A stretch of 28,199 nt of DNA. It comes from a virus. Position numbers and translations under genes: made by a program. Below are positions 6,785-15,331 of the stretch, one piece after another (positions within the stretch are counted from its first letter, which is position 1; every line of letters starts with the position of its first letter). The notes under the pieces were generated by a model that was not told the origin of the DNA, made no database searches, and saw nothing but the letters and a program-made list of their open reading frames with translations. The stretch covers positions 1-28,199 of IMG/VR virus record IMGVR_UViG_3300022200_008681, one strand, 5' to 3'.

Positions 6785-8219
6785 CATACTTGATTCTATT
6801 GAATACAAGCTCTTTGCGTCCTGCCTGAAAGACCCCGGTGCAATAGAGTATTACTCAAATGAGCTTGATCATGAGTCAGTGGGTCACGTGCACGGTGAGT
6901 TGGGTATTCACGAGCTTTTCTGCGCTTTTGTAGACTTCCATAAAAAGACTGGATTAGAATATGTAGACCCAGTTGCTTTTAAGGTTTGGCTGAATAACGA
7001 GACCGATGTGTATAGGGCTCTTGGCGGACAGGAGGGATTTGACGCCCTACTGGGGGAAATTAATAATATAGACTATCCAGATAAGAAATCTATAGTTGAG
7101 ATTATTAAATACAAAGAGATTAAGAAAAGTATTAAAGATAGTCTTTCTGAACTTAATTATTTGTTGGCCAAAAAGGGATACCAGAGTGATGAAGACTCTA
7201 AAAGAATATCTTTCTTAACCGAAAAGATAGCAGAGCTACAGAATTTTTCTAGAAGAAATCCTTTTAGTGACGTAACAACAGCACAAGACATAATAAATAG
7301 GTCAGAAAAACTTTTAGAAATTCCAGACTTTGTGCCAACTCAGTTTAAAGCTCTCAATAGAGCTATGGGCTACACTGATACGGGCGGGTTCTTTAAGGGC
7401 GCTGTGCACGCTATTATAGCCCCCTCAGGCAAAGGTAAGAGTACCTTCGCTAAGTGCCTTGCGAATAATTGGCTAGATAATGGTTATAGGGTTCTTTATG
7501 TTAACTTTGAAGAAGCCATAGGACACTGGGAAAGAGTCCTAATGACTCAAATTTTAGGTGTAAATGTTTATGCAGAGTCGGCTAAATGGAGTGATGAGGA
7601 GAAGGACTCAGCTTTAAAGAAGTTTAAAAGTAAGCTAGAGACTTGGGGTGATCGAATGATGGTCAGACATGATCCCGATACACCTTATTTTGAAGATCTT
7701 GAAAACTGGTTAAGAGAAATAATAGGTAAAGATTTTAATATACCAGATATAGTTATTATTGATACTATCCAATCAATGTTTACCCGTGGTAGTGGGAAAG
7801 GTAAGCCACGTTGGGGTGAGTTTGAAGAGATGATGGTTAAGCTTGAGAAGCTTGCTAGAGATATGAATTGTGTTCTTATAATAACAGCTCAGGAGAATGC
7901 GAATAGAATGAAGGAGAAAAGAGAGGTTGTCCAGCAGTCTGACACTGGAGGTTCTCTAGCTATTCAGCAGAAGTGTGCAGTCACTATATTCATCACTGAA
8001 AAAAGATTAATTTCAGAAGATGAAACAGAAGACGAGAACATAATGCAGCTGCAGATACCTAAGAATAGGATTACTGGATCTTCTTTCGTTTACGATCCAC
8101 CCTTGGTGAGATACGTAGATTCTAAAAAGATTTACGAGGACTACGAAGTTGTTAGTAGTGAGTCTTATTCTGAGGGAACTGATCTTTACAATTTAATAAA
8201 TGAGGAGAGTTTTTATTAA
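6759..8219 (+). CDS. Replicative DNA helicase, DnaB-like
   Basis: Hexameric 5'-3' helicase that unwinds the phage fork. The N-terminal helical domain (about 1-165) is followed by a linker and a RecA-like ATPase: Walker A IAPSGKGKST (220-229), YVNFEEA (H1a-like Glu, 248-253), Walker B DIVIIDTIQ (330-338) and LIITAQ (motif H3 region). A late segment, QQSDTGGSLAIQQKCAVTIFI, matches the DnaB motif-4 DNA-binding loop. 486 aa is normal. It overlaps the upstream nuclease gene and shares TAATG with the downstream gene. It lies close to the primase and polymerase, forming the replication module. Confidence 0.9.
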   Translation: MILEEDKDSILDSIEYKLFASCLKDPGAIEYYSNELDHESVGHVHGELGIHELFCAFVDFHKKTGLEYVDPVAFKVWLNNETDVYRALGGQEGFDALLGEINNIDYPDKKSIVEIIKYKEIKKSIKDSLSELNYLLAKKGYQSDEDSKRISFLTEKIAELQNFSRRNPFSDVTTAQDIINRSEKLLEIPDFVPTQFKALNRAMGYTDTGGFFKGAVHAIIAPSGKGKSTFAKCLANNWLDNGYRVLYVNFEEAIGHWERVLMTQILGVNVYAESAKWSDEEKDSALKKFKSKLETWGDRMMVRHDPDTPYFEDLENWLREIIGKDFNIPDIVIIDTIQSMFTRGSGKGKPRWGEFEEMMVKLEKLARDMNCVLIITAQENANRMKEKREVVQQSDTGGSLAIQQKCAVTIFITEKRLISEDETEDENIMQLQIPKNRITGSSFVYDPPLVRYVDSKKIYEDYEVVSSESYSEGTDLYNLINEESFY

Positions 8220-9001
8220 TGATACAGCTTACTGTAAGGTCTATAAAAGATTTTCAGACCTGTGAAAGATTGTATGATTACAGGTATAATGATGAAAATT
8301 TAGATCTTGAAAAAATATATTCAAGAGATCTTTTTTCGATTAAGTTTGAAAATACCTTAAAGACAATACTTTCTTATTTTTGGTATAAGAAACAGGCGGG
8401 AGTTACCCCTTCGTATTCTTCACTGCTGAATAGGTGGGAAAAACTTTGGTTTCCAAAGGATTCAGATTTTTATGATATAACTACGGAGCAGCACGAAAGT
8501 GCGTACGGCAATACGGCAAGCTTAACTAGCAAAGCTGCATCGGTTTTACTTAATGTATATGAGGTATATTCAGAAAAAGAGCTTATACCGATAGCAATAT
8601 CTGAAGATTATTTAGCTATACCAAATAAAAAAAGCAGTGTTTCTGATACATACGATATTATTTATGCAGATGGGTCTAATTATTATGTGGTTAAATACTT
8701 GTTTAATTACAAAAGTAAAAATTCTTATATGTATCAAGTAGATTTTTCTACTATGTGGATGGGTTTCTACAATAGGTATCCAGAAAGAATTCCAAAAACT
8801 AAATTTGGATATGTAGATTTATTATCTAATGATGTTTCTTTTTGTGAATACGAAGTAACTTCAGAAGATATTGACGCACTGCAGTATTGGTGTGATACAA
8901 TTGTTGATAAAGATGTGTTTGTTCCTAGAAGAGGTATGACACCGTATTGCAGCAAGTGTCCCTATGACGACCCTTGCTCTAAGTGGACAGGATGGAAATA
9001 A
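8219..9001 (+). CDS. RecB/Cas4-fold protein with degenerate nuclease site
   Basis: 260 aa. It resembles the PD-(D/E)XK nuclease at 15332: a Cys near the N-terminus (FQTCERLYDYRY, C15) and three at the C-terminus (YCSKCPYDDPC: C244, C247, C253) match the four-Cys iron-sulfur frame of Cas4/AddB-type enzymes. At the catalytic position, where the paralog has IIDYKTG, this protein has VVKYLFN, so both the Asp and the Lys of the D-x(n)-ExK centre appear lost. It is therefore probably not a nuclease but may bind DNA or a replisome partner. It lies directly between helicase and HD protein, coupled by TAATG on both sides. Confidence 0.65.
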   Translation: MIQLTVRSIKDFQTCERLYDYRYNDENLDLEKIYSRDLFSIKFENTLKTILSYFWYKKQAGVTPSYSSLLNRWEKLWFPKDSDFYDITTEQHESAYGNTASLTSKAASVLLNVYEVYSEKELIPIAISEDYLAIPNKKSSVSDTYDIIYADGSNYYVVKYLFNYKSKNSYMYQVDFSTMWMGFYNRYPERIPKTKFGYVDLLSNDVSFCEYEVTSEDIDALQYWCDTIVDKDVFVPRRGMTPYCSKCPYDDPCSKWTGWK

Positions 9002-9672
9002 TGTCAAAGAAAAGTATTTTAGATGAAATAATAGAAAGTGACTCTAATCAGTCATATGAAAATGAGAATGAAATATTACAACCTTTACTTCCAGAAATAG
9101 AACTTATAGAAGATGAGTCAATAAAATCATTTGTTAGATCTGTTTTGATAAAAGCTAAATCTTTTTGGTTGATACCTTCCAGCTTTTCTGGAAAGTATCA
9201 TCCACCAGACGAGCATGGATCTGGTGGAAATGTTCTTCATACAAAAAGAGTTGTAAGAGTTGCTAACACTTTGTGTGAATCTCACTCTGTTATTAACGAA
9301 GAAAGAGATGTTGTTTTAGCAGCCTGCCTGCTACATGATGTCACAAAAGGTATAGAGAATTCTTCTTCTGATAATTTTGAATATGACCCGATGCACCCGT
9401 ACACAGTAGGATCTTTTGTTTCTAAGTGCGTAGAGCATGATAAGGGTTATGGAACTGATGACTCTTCATCTTGCTTATTTTTATCCGAAGAAGCAATAAA
9501 TACAATTTTAAGATTGGTTAGATGCCATCTTGGCCCATGGTCTCCTGTTCCAGAAACTTTTCCCATAACATATTTAGATTATATAGTTCATGTTTCTGAT
9601 AACGTTGCAAGTAAGATTCATAGTTATATAGAAGATAGCGAGTTAATTAATGACAAGTGGAGAATCTCCTGA
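9001..9672 (+). CDS. HD-domain metal-dependent phosphohydrolase
   Basis: HD superfamily: H80 (NVLHTKRV), H112-D113 (LLHDVTKG), a later H (RCHLGPWSP, near 177) and D (HVSDNVAS, near 198) supply the H...HD...H...D metal site. Family members cleave nucleotides or phosphodiesters. 223 aa, with an acidic low-complexity N-terminus (about 1-40). ATG 9001 overlaps the upstream TAA; an in-frame ATG at 8992 would extend it by 3 residues. In this setting a dNTP or cyclic-nucleotide hydrolase is plausible, but the substrate is not visible. Confidence 0.82.
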   Translation: MSKKSILDEIIESDSNQSYENENEILQPLLPEIELIEDESIKSFVRSVLIKAKSFWLIPSSFSGKYHPPDEHGSGGNVLHTKRVVRVANTLCESHSVINEERDVVLAACLLHDVTKGIENSSSDNFEYDPMHPYTVGSFVSKCVEHDKGYGTDDSSSCLFLSEEAINTILRLVRCHLGPWSPVPETFPITYLDYIVHVSDNVASKIHSYIEDSELINDKWRIS

Positions 9673-9841
9673 AGATAGGTTGAAGAAAAGAATTTGGATA
9701 CTTTCTAATATAGAAAATATCATCAAAGAATCTGTTTACTATAGAACGAATTCATTATATATGGATTCATCTACAAGATTGGAGATCATGAATATAGACG
9801 AAGAAGTTGGTAGGTTGAGTTTAAATGAAGATATCGGTTGA
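9650..9841 (+). CDS. Hypothetical protein
   Basis: A 63-residue protein (MTSGESPEDRLKKRIWILSNIENI...) with a helical, charged composition. It overlaps the HD gene end by 23 nt and the primase start by 17 nt, a pattern typical of coupled replication genes. No recognised domain. A short helical bridge between HD protein and primase is possible but speculative. Confidence 0.55.
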   Translation: MTSGESPEDRLKKRIWILSNIENIIKESVYYRTNSLYMDSSTRLEIMNIDEEVGRLSLNEDIG

Positions 9842-11030
9842 GTCATCTAAGTTTCTATCTCAGTGGAAGTATGTAGAGGTTGCGAGGTATGTTGATTCAT
9901 TGTCTCGTGTAATAAGGGAGAAGAAGAATGATCTGCCAGTGTTTTATTCGGTAGATAATGTAGATGAATATAGGGACTTAAATAATAACACCGGTTTATA
10001 TACTTCTATATGGAGATATGATAAGCCAGATATTGATTCAGCTGTGAGACTAGGGTCGCTATATTTTGACATAGACTCCGATGATATTGGTGAATCTTAT
10101 AAAGACTGTTTGGTATTATATAATTATTTGATTTCAAAAATTCCAAGTTCAGCGGTACTTGTGTATTTTACCGGAAAAAAAGGTTTTCACATAGAGTGTG
10201 AAGCAGTTACCCTGGGAATAAATCCATCTAATAATTTACCAAACATATTTAGATGGGTCGCCACAAAGCTTAAGGAATCTCTTTCTCTTGAGAATTTAGA
10301 TTTTAGCGTCTATGATGCAAGAAGAATGTGGAGACTAGAGGGGAGTAGGCATCAAGACACAGGTTTATATAAAAACATAATTCCTAGAGATATTTTACTT
10401 GACTCAATAGAATCCATAAAAAACTACTGCTCCGAAAGACGAATGAATGAAGTTGATGATCAGTCTTTTGATGCTAAGGCAAACGAATGGTTTAGGGAGT
10501 TTATCTACGACTTAGAAGTTGAAAAGGATAGATCTAAAGACTTCCTTGCCTACTTCAATAAGCATGGGTCATCAGCTTTTAAGGAGTATAAAGAAGTTGA
10601 TAAAGAGTTCACTCCAAAAAGACTAGTTGAAGGATGTCCAGCTGTTAGAAAGCTATGGCAGCAGGCGATAGATAATCATTTTCTTGAGCACGAGGCTCGC
10701 TTATTCCTATGCTCTATTCTTAGTTATACAGAAGACTCTGTAAAGTTTTTACACGGAATCCTGAGTCAGTGTGATGACTATAACTATGAGAAAAGTAGTA
10801 GTCATATTAATGACTGGATCAGAAGAAGACAGTTAGGTATAGGGGGTAGGCCATATACTTGTGAAAGAGCAAATTCAGTAGGCGTCGGATGCGGCAGCTG
10901 TTCTTTGGATCAGAAGAAAAAGTGGATAAAGATAGGTGATAGATACGTAGAGAGTGAAGAGCTATCTTCACCATCTCCAATACGATTCGCTTACGTAACA
11001 GTAAAGAAAGGAGGTTCACAAGATGCCTAA
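9825..11030 (+). CDS. Archaeo-eukaryotic-type DNA primase with PriL-like Fe-S C-terminus
   Basis: Synthesises primers for the phage fork. Catalytic half: LYFDIDSDD (D82, D84) gives the DxD metal pair, and FTGKKGFHIE (115-124) is the SGxxGxH nucleotide-binding motif. VYDARRMWRLEGSRH (about 165-180) is a further AEP feature. C-terminal half: C271 (EGCPAVRKLW), C316 (SQCDDYN), C346 (YTCERA) and C356 (GVGCGSC) are spaced like the four cysteines of the PriL C-terminal 4Fe-4S domain, with the surrounding CPAVR, CDDYN and YTCE residues also matching. So small- and large-subunit functions are fused in 401 aa. No helicase domain is attached; the DnaB-like helicase is separate. The start overlaps the previous gene. 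Confidence 0.8.
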   Translation: MKISVESSKFLSQWKYVEVARYVDSLSRVIREKKNDLPVFYSVDNVDEYRDLNNNTGLYTSIWRYDKPDIDSAVRLGSLYFDIDSDDIGESYKDCLVLYNYLISKIPSSAVLVYFTGKKGFHIECEAVTLGINPSNNLPNIFRWVATKLKESLSLENLDFSVYDARRMWRLEGSRHQDTGLYKNIIPRDILLDSIESIKNYCSERRMNEVDDQSFDAKANEWFREFIYDLEVEKDRSKDFLAYFNKHGSSAFKEYKEVDKEFTPKRLVEGCPAVRKLWQQAIDNHFLEHEARLFLCSILSYTEDSVKFLHGILSQCDDYNYEKSSSHINDWIRRRQLGIGGRPYTCERANSVGVGCGSCSLDQKKKWIKIGDRYVESEELSSPSPIRFAYVTVKKGGSQDA

Positions 11031-11229
11031 TATTGAAAATCCTGATGACGTTATTGGTGTCTGCTCGGAGTGTCACTCTGATCAGCCTGATAGCTATATG
11101 TACAATAGTCCATTTGCGCAAGAGGGCAAACCAGTCCCGTGCAAGTACTGTGGCGGAGTTGTAATTATTACATATAGAGAAACTAGAAATTCAGCGTTGA
11201 AAGACTCTGACGGTGGTAGAGGAATTTAA
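11023..11229 (+). CDS. Small zinc-ribbon protein
   Basis: 68 aa with paired cysteines CSEC (14-17) and CKYC (40-43) spaced as a zinc ribbon, beta-strand-rich between (VVIITYRET). It has the best ribosome site in the region, AGAAAGGAGG at 11005-11014, 8 nt before the ATG. It overlaps the primase end and its TAATG overlaps the polymerase start. Possibly a DNA- or RNA-binding accessory of the replisome. Confidence 0.7.
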   Translation: MPNIENPDDVIGVCSECHSDQPDSYMYNSPFAQEGKPVPCKYCGGVVIITYRETRNSALKDSDGGRGI

Positions 11230-14200
11230 TGAAGAATTGGACTAACTTACACAATCACACTGTTTACTCCATGCTAGATGGTCATGGTGATATAGAGCAA
11301 TACCTAGATAGGGCTAAGTCTCTTGGTATGTCAGGGATTGCAACTACAGATCATGGCAATATTCATTCTTGGTTGGATTTTTACGATGCTGGTACAGCAG
11401 TTGGCGTAAAGCCAATTCTTGGCTCTGAGCTATATCAAGCTAGGAAAACTAGATTTGATAAAGACGAGGAAGAAAGATCGGGTCCAGCTAAGAATGAATG
11501 GGAGCAAAGAGGGCCCTATCATTTAACGGTAATAGCAAAGAATAATATTGGATATCATAATCTTATAAAGATTTCCTCTATGTCATATATTGACGGCTAT
11601 TATGTTAAGCCTAGGGTCGATCACGACCTGATAAGCCAGTATAGTGATGGCCTAATCGTACTTTCCGGGTGCTTGAATGGTGAGGTGGCACAGGCCTTGT
11701 TGAGGGGTGATTATAACTTTGCTCTAAGCGCCGCTGCAAAAATGCAAGAAATAGTTGGTAGGGAAAATTATTTTATAGAGGTGCATGATCACGGACTCAA
11801 AGAGCAAAAGCAGGTCATGGATGATCTTGTAAAGATAGCTAATACAATTGGAGCCCCTGTGGTTCCTAGTGGTGATTGTCATTATGTTCACAAAGAAGAT
11901 GCTAGAGCACACGATATCATGTTATGTGTTTCCACTAATGCTAATATTCATACTGAGAATAGGTTTTCTTTTCATGGAGACAATTTCTACTTAAAGTCAT
12001 ACTCAGAGATGGAATCAATCTTTGAAGAGGAATGGCTAGATAATACCATGAAAGTGTGTGACATGGTTGAGGTAGATTTAAGTTTTGGTAATCTCTACTT
12101 TCCAGATTATCCAATAGAAACAGGGGAATCTTCTGATGAGCATTTCGATAGATTGGCTTGGGAGGGGCTTAGGGAGAGATACGGTAATCCGCTTCCTGGG
12201 CATATTGTAGAGAGAGCTAAGCATGAGATAAGGGTTGTTAAGGAAATGGGTTTTCCTGAATACTTCCTTGTAGTTTCAGATTTAGTTAATTGGGCTAAAG
12301 AAAATGGTGTAATGGTTGGCTGGGGTAGGGGGTCTGCTGCAGGCAGTATTCTTTCGTACGCCTTTAAAATAACTAACTTAGATCCTATCAAGTTTGGCCT
12401 ACTTTTTGAGAGATTCCTCGTAGAAGGAAGAAAGTCTATGCCTGATATCGATCTAGACTTTGACGATAGGCATAGGGATAGGGTGATAGATTACGCTAGG
12501 TCTAAGTATGGGGATGATAGAGTTGCGCATATCTGCACTTTTAATAAGACCGGCGCTAGACAGTCAATTAGAGATTCTGCTAGGGCTTTGGGCTATAGCT
12601 TCAGCGAGGGTGATAAAGTATCTAAACTTGTTCCTGCACCAATTTTAGGTGTCTCCAAGAATCTTTCCGAGTGCATGGAAGTTGATGAGTTTATAAAGGA
12701 ATATAATTCTAATTCTATTTCTAAAGAAATAGTTGATACGGCTTTTGGTCTTGAAGGTATTGTTAGGCAAACTGGCATACACGCTGCTGGTGTAGTCATA
12801 TCAAAAGGTCCACTTACAGACTATCTTCCAATTATGCAAAAGGGTAAGGATAATCCTATTGTAACCCAGTGGGATATGGGTAGAGTTGAGCAATGTGGTC
12901 TTTTGAAAATTGATTTTCTTGGATTGAGAAATCTTGGAGTAATCGATTCGTGTATAAGGTTAGTTAAGGAGAATAGAAACCAAGACATTGTAGTTGATGA
13001 TATACCTACAGATGATCCTTTGACATTTGATGAACTTTGTAGGGGGAATTCCATTGGGGTATTTCAGCTGGAGTCTTCTTCTATGAGACAGATGATGATG
13101 GCACTTCAGCCTAAAACCATTGAAGAGATAATGGCGCTAATCTCCCTGCACAGACCTGGCCCTATGGGTTCTGGTATGGATAAAGAATATATAGATAGGA
13201 AGCATGGGAGAAGTAGGGTTACTTACGAGCATCCAAAGCTTAAAGAAGTCCTAGAGCCATCATTGGGAATCATGCTGTATCAAGAAGATGTATTAGCTGT
13301 TTCTAGGGAATTAGCAGGTTTTACTTCTGCAGAAGCTGATGACTTGAGAAAAGTTATTGGTAAAAAGTTAATGGATAAAATTCCATTAATGAGAAAAAAG
13401 TTTGTGGAAGGATGTGTAGAGTTTTCCGATTTGGACGAAGGATTAGCTAATAAGATATTTTCCGATATTGAGTATTTTGGCGGTTATGGTTTTAATAGGG
13501 CCCACGCTGCAAGTTATGCGATGGTTAGCTATATAACTGCCTACCTTAAGTCTAACTATACCGTAGAATATATGGCGGCACTTATGAGTTCGGTAGTAGG
13601 AAACAAGGATAAGCAGTCCCTGTATCTTTCAGATTGTAGGAAGTTGGGGATTGATGTTTTGGCTCCATCAATTAATAAATCTGGAATTGATTTCCAAGTC
13701 GCTGATAAAGATAAAATTATATTTGGTTTTTCTGCTATTTCTGGTATAGGTAATGCAGTTGCAGAAGCTATTTTAAACAGTAGGGGTGAAGATAGTTATA
13801 CATCTATGTATGATTTCTTTAGAAGATGTGACCCTGTTATTTTAAAGAAGAGTACACTTCAGAATCTAGCGCAGTCAGGAGCTTTTGATGAGCTTGTAGA
13901 AAATTACGTAGATGATTATTCTAGAATATCTGAGTTGTCTGCGCTAGAAGAGGAGAAGGCTCAGCTGGGAATATATGTAACGTCTCATCCAGTTATGGGT
14001 GTTTGGGACGTACTGAAAAAGAAAATTGATTTTGAAATTGTAGATTTACCAGAAGTATCATCAGGCTCTTTTGTCAAGATAGGTGGAATTTTATCTGACG
14101 TTAAGAAGATAATTACCAAAAAGGGTAGCAAGATGTTTAAGTTGGTTATTGAGGACATATCTTCAGATACGGAGGTAATAGTTTTTCCCAACTCAGCAAA

Positions 14201-14561
14201 AAATATAGACGATAACTTTTTCTCAAAAGGTGATATCGTCATTGTTTCGGGAACAGTTGTTAACGAGTCAGAAGCAGAAGTCTCTGACGTAAAAATATAT
14301 TTCTCTTCTATAGAAAAATTAGATTCATCAACTATAAATAGAGGTAAATCAATAACTCTTCACTTGTCAGATGAATCTAGACCAACTATAGTTGCTGATA
14401 TTTATGATATAATATCATCAAATCCTGGCAATAGACCAGTGTACTTAGAGCTATCTTCGGACAAGCATACGTATTCTTATAAATTTAAAAAGACTGCTTC
14501 TTCTAAGGTAGAACAAATCTTAAACTCATTAATAGAATTGGAGAATTTAAATGGCGGCTAA
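11229..14561 (+). CDS. dnaE: DNA polymerase III alpha subunit, DnaE type
   Basis: The phage replicative polymerase, C-family, 1110 aa. N-terminal PHP domain: LHNHTVYS (H8, H10), TTDHGN (D41, H42), GSELY, then EVHDHG and GDCHYV. These metal-binding positions look intact, so a PHP 3'-5' proofreading activity is possible. Palm: PDIDLDFDD (405-413; D406 and D408 match the catalytic Asp pair of E. coli DnaE D401/D403) and KIDFLGLRNLGV (D562, third Asp). FGGYGFNRAHAASYAMVSY is the conserved fingers/thumb signature. The C-terminal OB domain (VKIGGILSDVKKI..., about 950-1030) follows. The final part is short on the tau-binding side. Coupled to the upstream gene. No intein or intron is seen. Confidence 0.95.
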   Translation: MKNWTNLHNHTVYSMLDGHGDIEQYLDRAKSLGMSGIATTDHGNIHSWLDFYDAGTAVGVKPILGSELYQARKTRFDKDEEERSGPAKNEWEQRGPYHLTVIAKNNIGYHNLIKISSMSYIDGYYVKPRVDHDLISQYSDGLIVLSGCLNGEVAQALLRGDYNFALSAAAKMQEIVGRENYFIEVHDHGLKEQKQVMDDLVKIANTIGAPVVPSGDCHYVHKEDARAHDIMLCVSTNANIHTENRFSFHGDNFYLKSYSEMESIFEEEWLDNTMKVCDMVEVDLSFGNLYFPDYPIETGESSDEHFDRLAWEGLRERYGNPLPGHIVERAKHEIRVVKEMGFPEYFLVVSDLVNWAKENGVMVGWGRGSAAGSILSYAFKITNLDPIKFGLLFERFLVEGRKSMPDIDLDFDDRHRDRVIDYARSKYGDDRVAHICTFNKTGARQSIRDSARALGYSFSEGDKVSKLVPAPILGVSKNLSECMEVDEFIKEYNSNSISKEIVDTAFGLEGIVRQTGIHAAGVVISKGPLTDYLPIMQKGKDNPIVTQWDMGRVEQCGLLKIDFLGLRNLGVIDSCIRLVKENRNQDIVVDDIPTDDPLTFDELCRGNSIGVFQLESSSMRQMMMALQPKTIEEIMALISLHRPGPMGSGMDKEYIDRKHGRSRVTYEHPKLKEVLEPSLGIMLYQEDVLAVSRELAGFTSAEADDLRKVIGKKLMDKIPLMRKKFVEGCVEFSDLDEGLANKIFSDIEYFGGYGFNRAHAASYAMVSYITAYLKSNYTVEYMAALMSSVVGNKDKQSLYLSDCRKLGIDVLAPSINKSGIDFQVADKDKIIFGFSAISGIGNAVAEAILNSRGEDSYTSMYDFFRRCDPVILKKSTLQNLAQSGAFDELVENYVDDYSRISELSALEEEKAQLGIYVTSHPVMGVWDVLKKKIDFEIVDLPEVSSGSFVKIGGILSDVKKIITKKGSKMFKLVIEDISSDTEVIVFPNSAKNIDDNFFSKGDIVIVSGTVVNESEAEVSDVKIYFSSIEKLDSSTINRGKSITLHLSDESRPTIVADIYDIISSNPGNRPVYLELSSDKHTYSYKFKKTASSKVEQILNSLIELENLNGG

Positions 14562-14916
14562 CGGAAGCTACAGAAACCCAAGCACTAAAGATTGTTGGAC
14601 ATTTTGTGGGTCTTGCAATAGGTGCGGAGACAAGGGAAAGCACGCAAAGTGCGCAGACTGCAGCGGTAGGTATGATCCAGCAGGAAAAATAGATCCTCAT
14701 CCTGATGATTTTTGCGACTGCAAAAACGGAATACTTAGATGGAGAACTCAGCAAGGTAGACTAGTTATCACTAAGTTTAGAAGTGACCCCTTTAAAGGGC
14801 AGGTTCAGTATGAAAAGAAATCTGAAGACGAGAGAGATTGGGATTCTTACGTTAAAGATATGAGAGAGAAGATGAACGATCCAAACTGGAACCCTATACA
14901 GATATACGGAGATTGA
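14551..14916 (+). CDS. Cysteine-rich putative zinc-binding protein
   Basis: 121 aa. The N-terminal half holds eight Cys in CWTFCGSCNRCG...CADCSG...FCDC (residues 15-56) with a H between, suggesting one or two zinc fingers. The C-terminal half is charged with no motif. It overlaps the polymerase end by 11 nt, so it may be co-translated and could act at the fork. I do not recognise the family. Confidence 0.65.
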   Translation: MAANGSYRNPSTKDCWTFCGSCNRCGDKGKHAKCADCSGRYDPAGKIDPHPDDFCDCKNGILRWRTQQGRLVITKFRSDPFKGQVQYEKKSEDERDWDSYVKDMREKMNDPNWNPIQIYGD

Positions 14917-14917
14917 T

Positions 14918-15136
14918 ATGAATAACGAATTTATGGGTCAAGATTTTAGTATGAATACAATATCTAAAGGTGACATAAAAATAACTGAATACAGTAGTGA
15001 TGAAACTGGTGAAGTTCTTAGAGTTTATATCCAGAACGGCATGCTAGGTTTTTGGGCGTCGCATCAAGAAATGCGTGACCTACTTGTGTTGCTTAATTAC
15101 TATGTAAATATAGAAGAAATCCATAGTATAGAATAG
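14918..15136 (+). CDS. Hypothetical protein
   Basis: 72 aa. The central part alternates hydrophobic and polar residues (KGDIKITEYSSDETGEVLRVYIQ), giving likely beta strands, followed by a helix with LLVLLNYYV. It starts 1 nt after the upstream stop. No domain recognised. AGGAG-type signals are weak, so coupling is probable. Confidence 0.55.
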   Translation: MNNEFMGQDFSMNTISKGDIKITEYSSDETGEVLRVYIQNGMLGFWASHQEMRDLLVLLNYYVNIEEIHSIE

Positions 15137-15146
15137 GAGATTTATT

Positions 15147-15317
15147 ATGTGGCCAAGGTTAGAAGATGATTTTATGGAAATAGGAGAATCAGGTTGGATA
15201 CCGGTTGGTGAAGGCCTGTTTAGAAATAAGCATAATGGGCATGTTATAGACGAAGCGGGAATTGAGTATGATGCTAGTGGCAAAGTTTTTTATGACCCAA
15301 ACAGTGTAGAAGAGTAA
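15147..15317 (+). CDS. Small hypothetical protein
   Basis: A 56-residue acidic protein beginning MWPRLEDDFMEIGESG, with glycines and aromatic residues spaced as in a small beta sheet (GWIPVGEGLFRNKHNGHVID). AATAGGAGA at 15132-15140 is a good ribosome site 6 nt before the ATG. Fills the gap between the 14918 gene and the nuclease. Function unknown. Confidence 0.6.
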   Translation: MWPRLEDDFMEIGESGWIPVGEGLFRNKHNGHVIDEAGIEYDASGKVFYDPNSVEE

Positions 15318-15331
15318 TATAAGGAGTTTTC

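Noticed and set aside
11229-14561. Possible intein or intron in the polymerase gene
   Set aside because: The reading frame is continuous, the length is normal for DnaE and motifs are evenly spaced.
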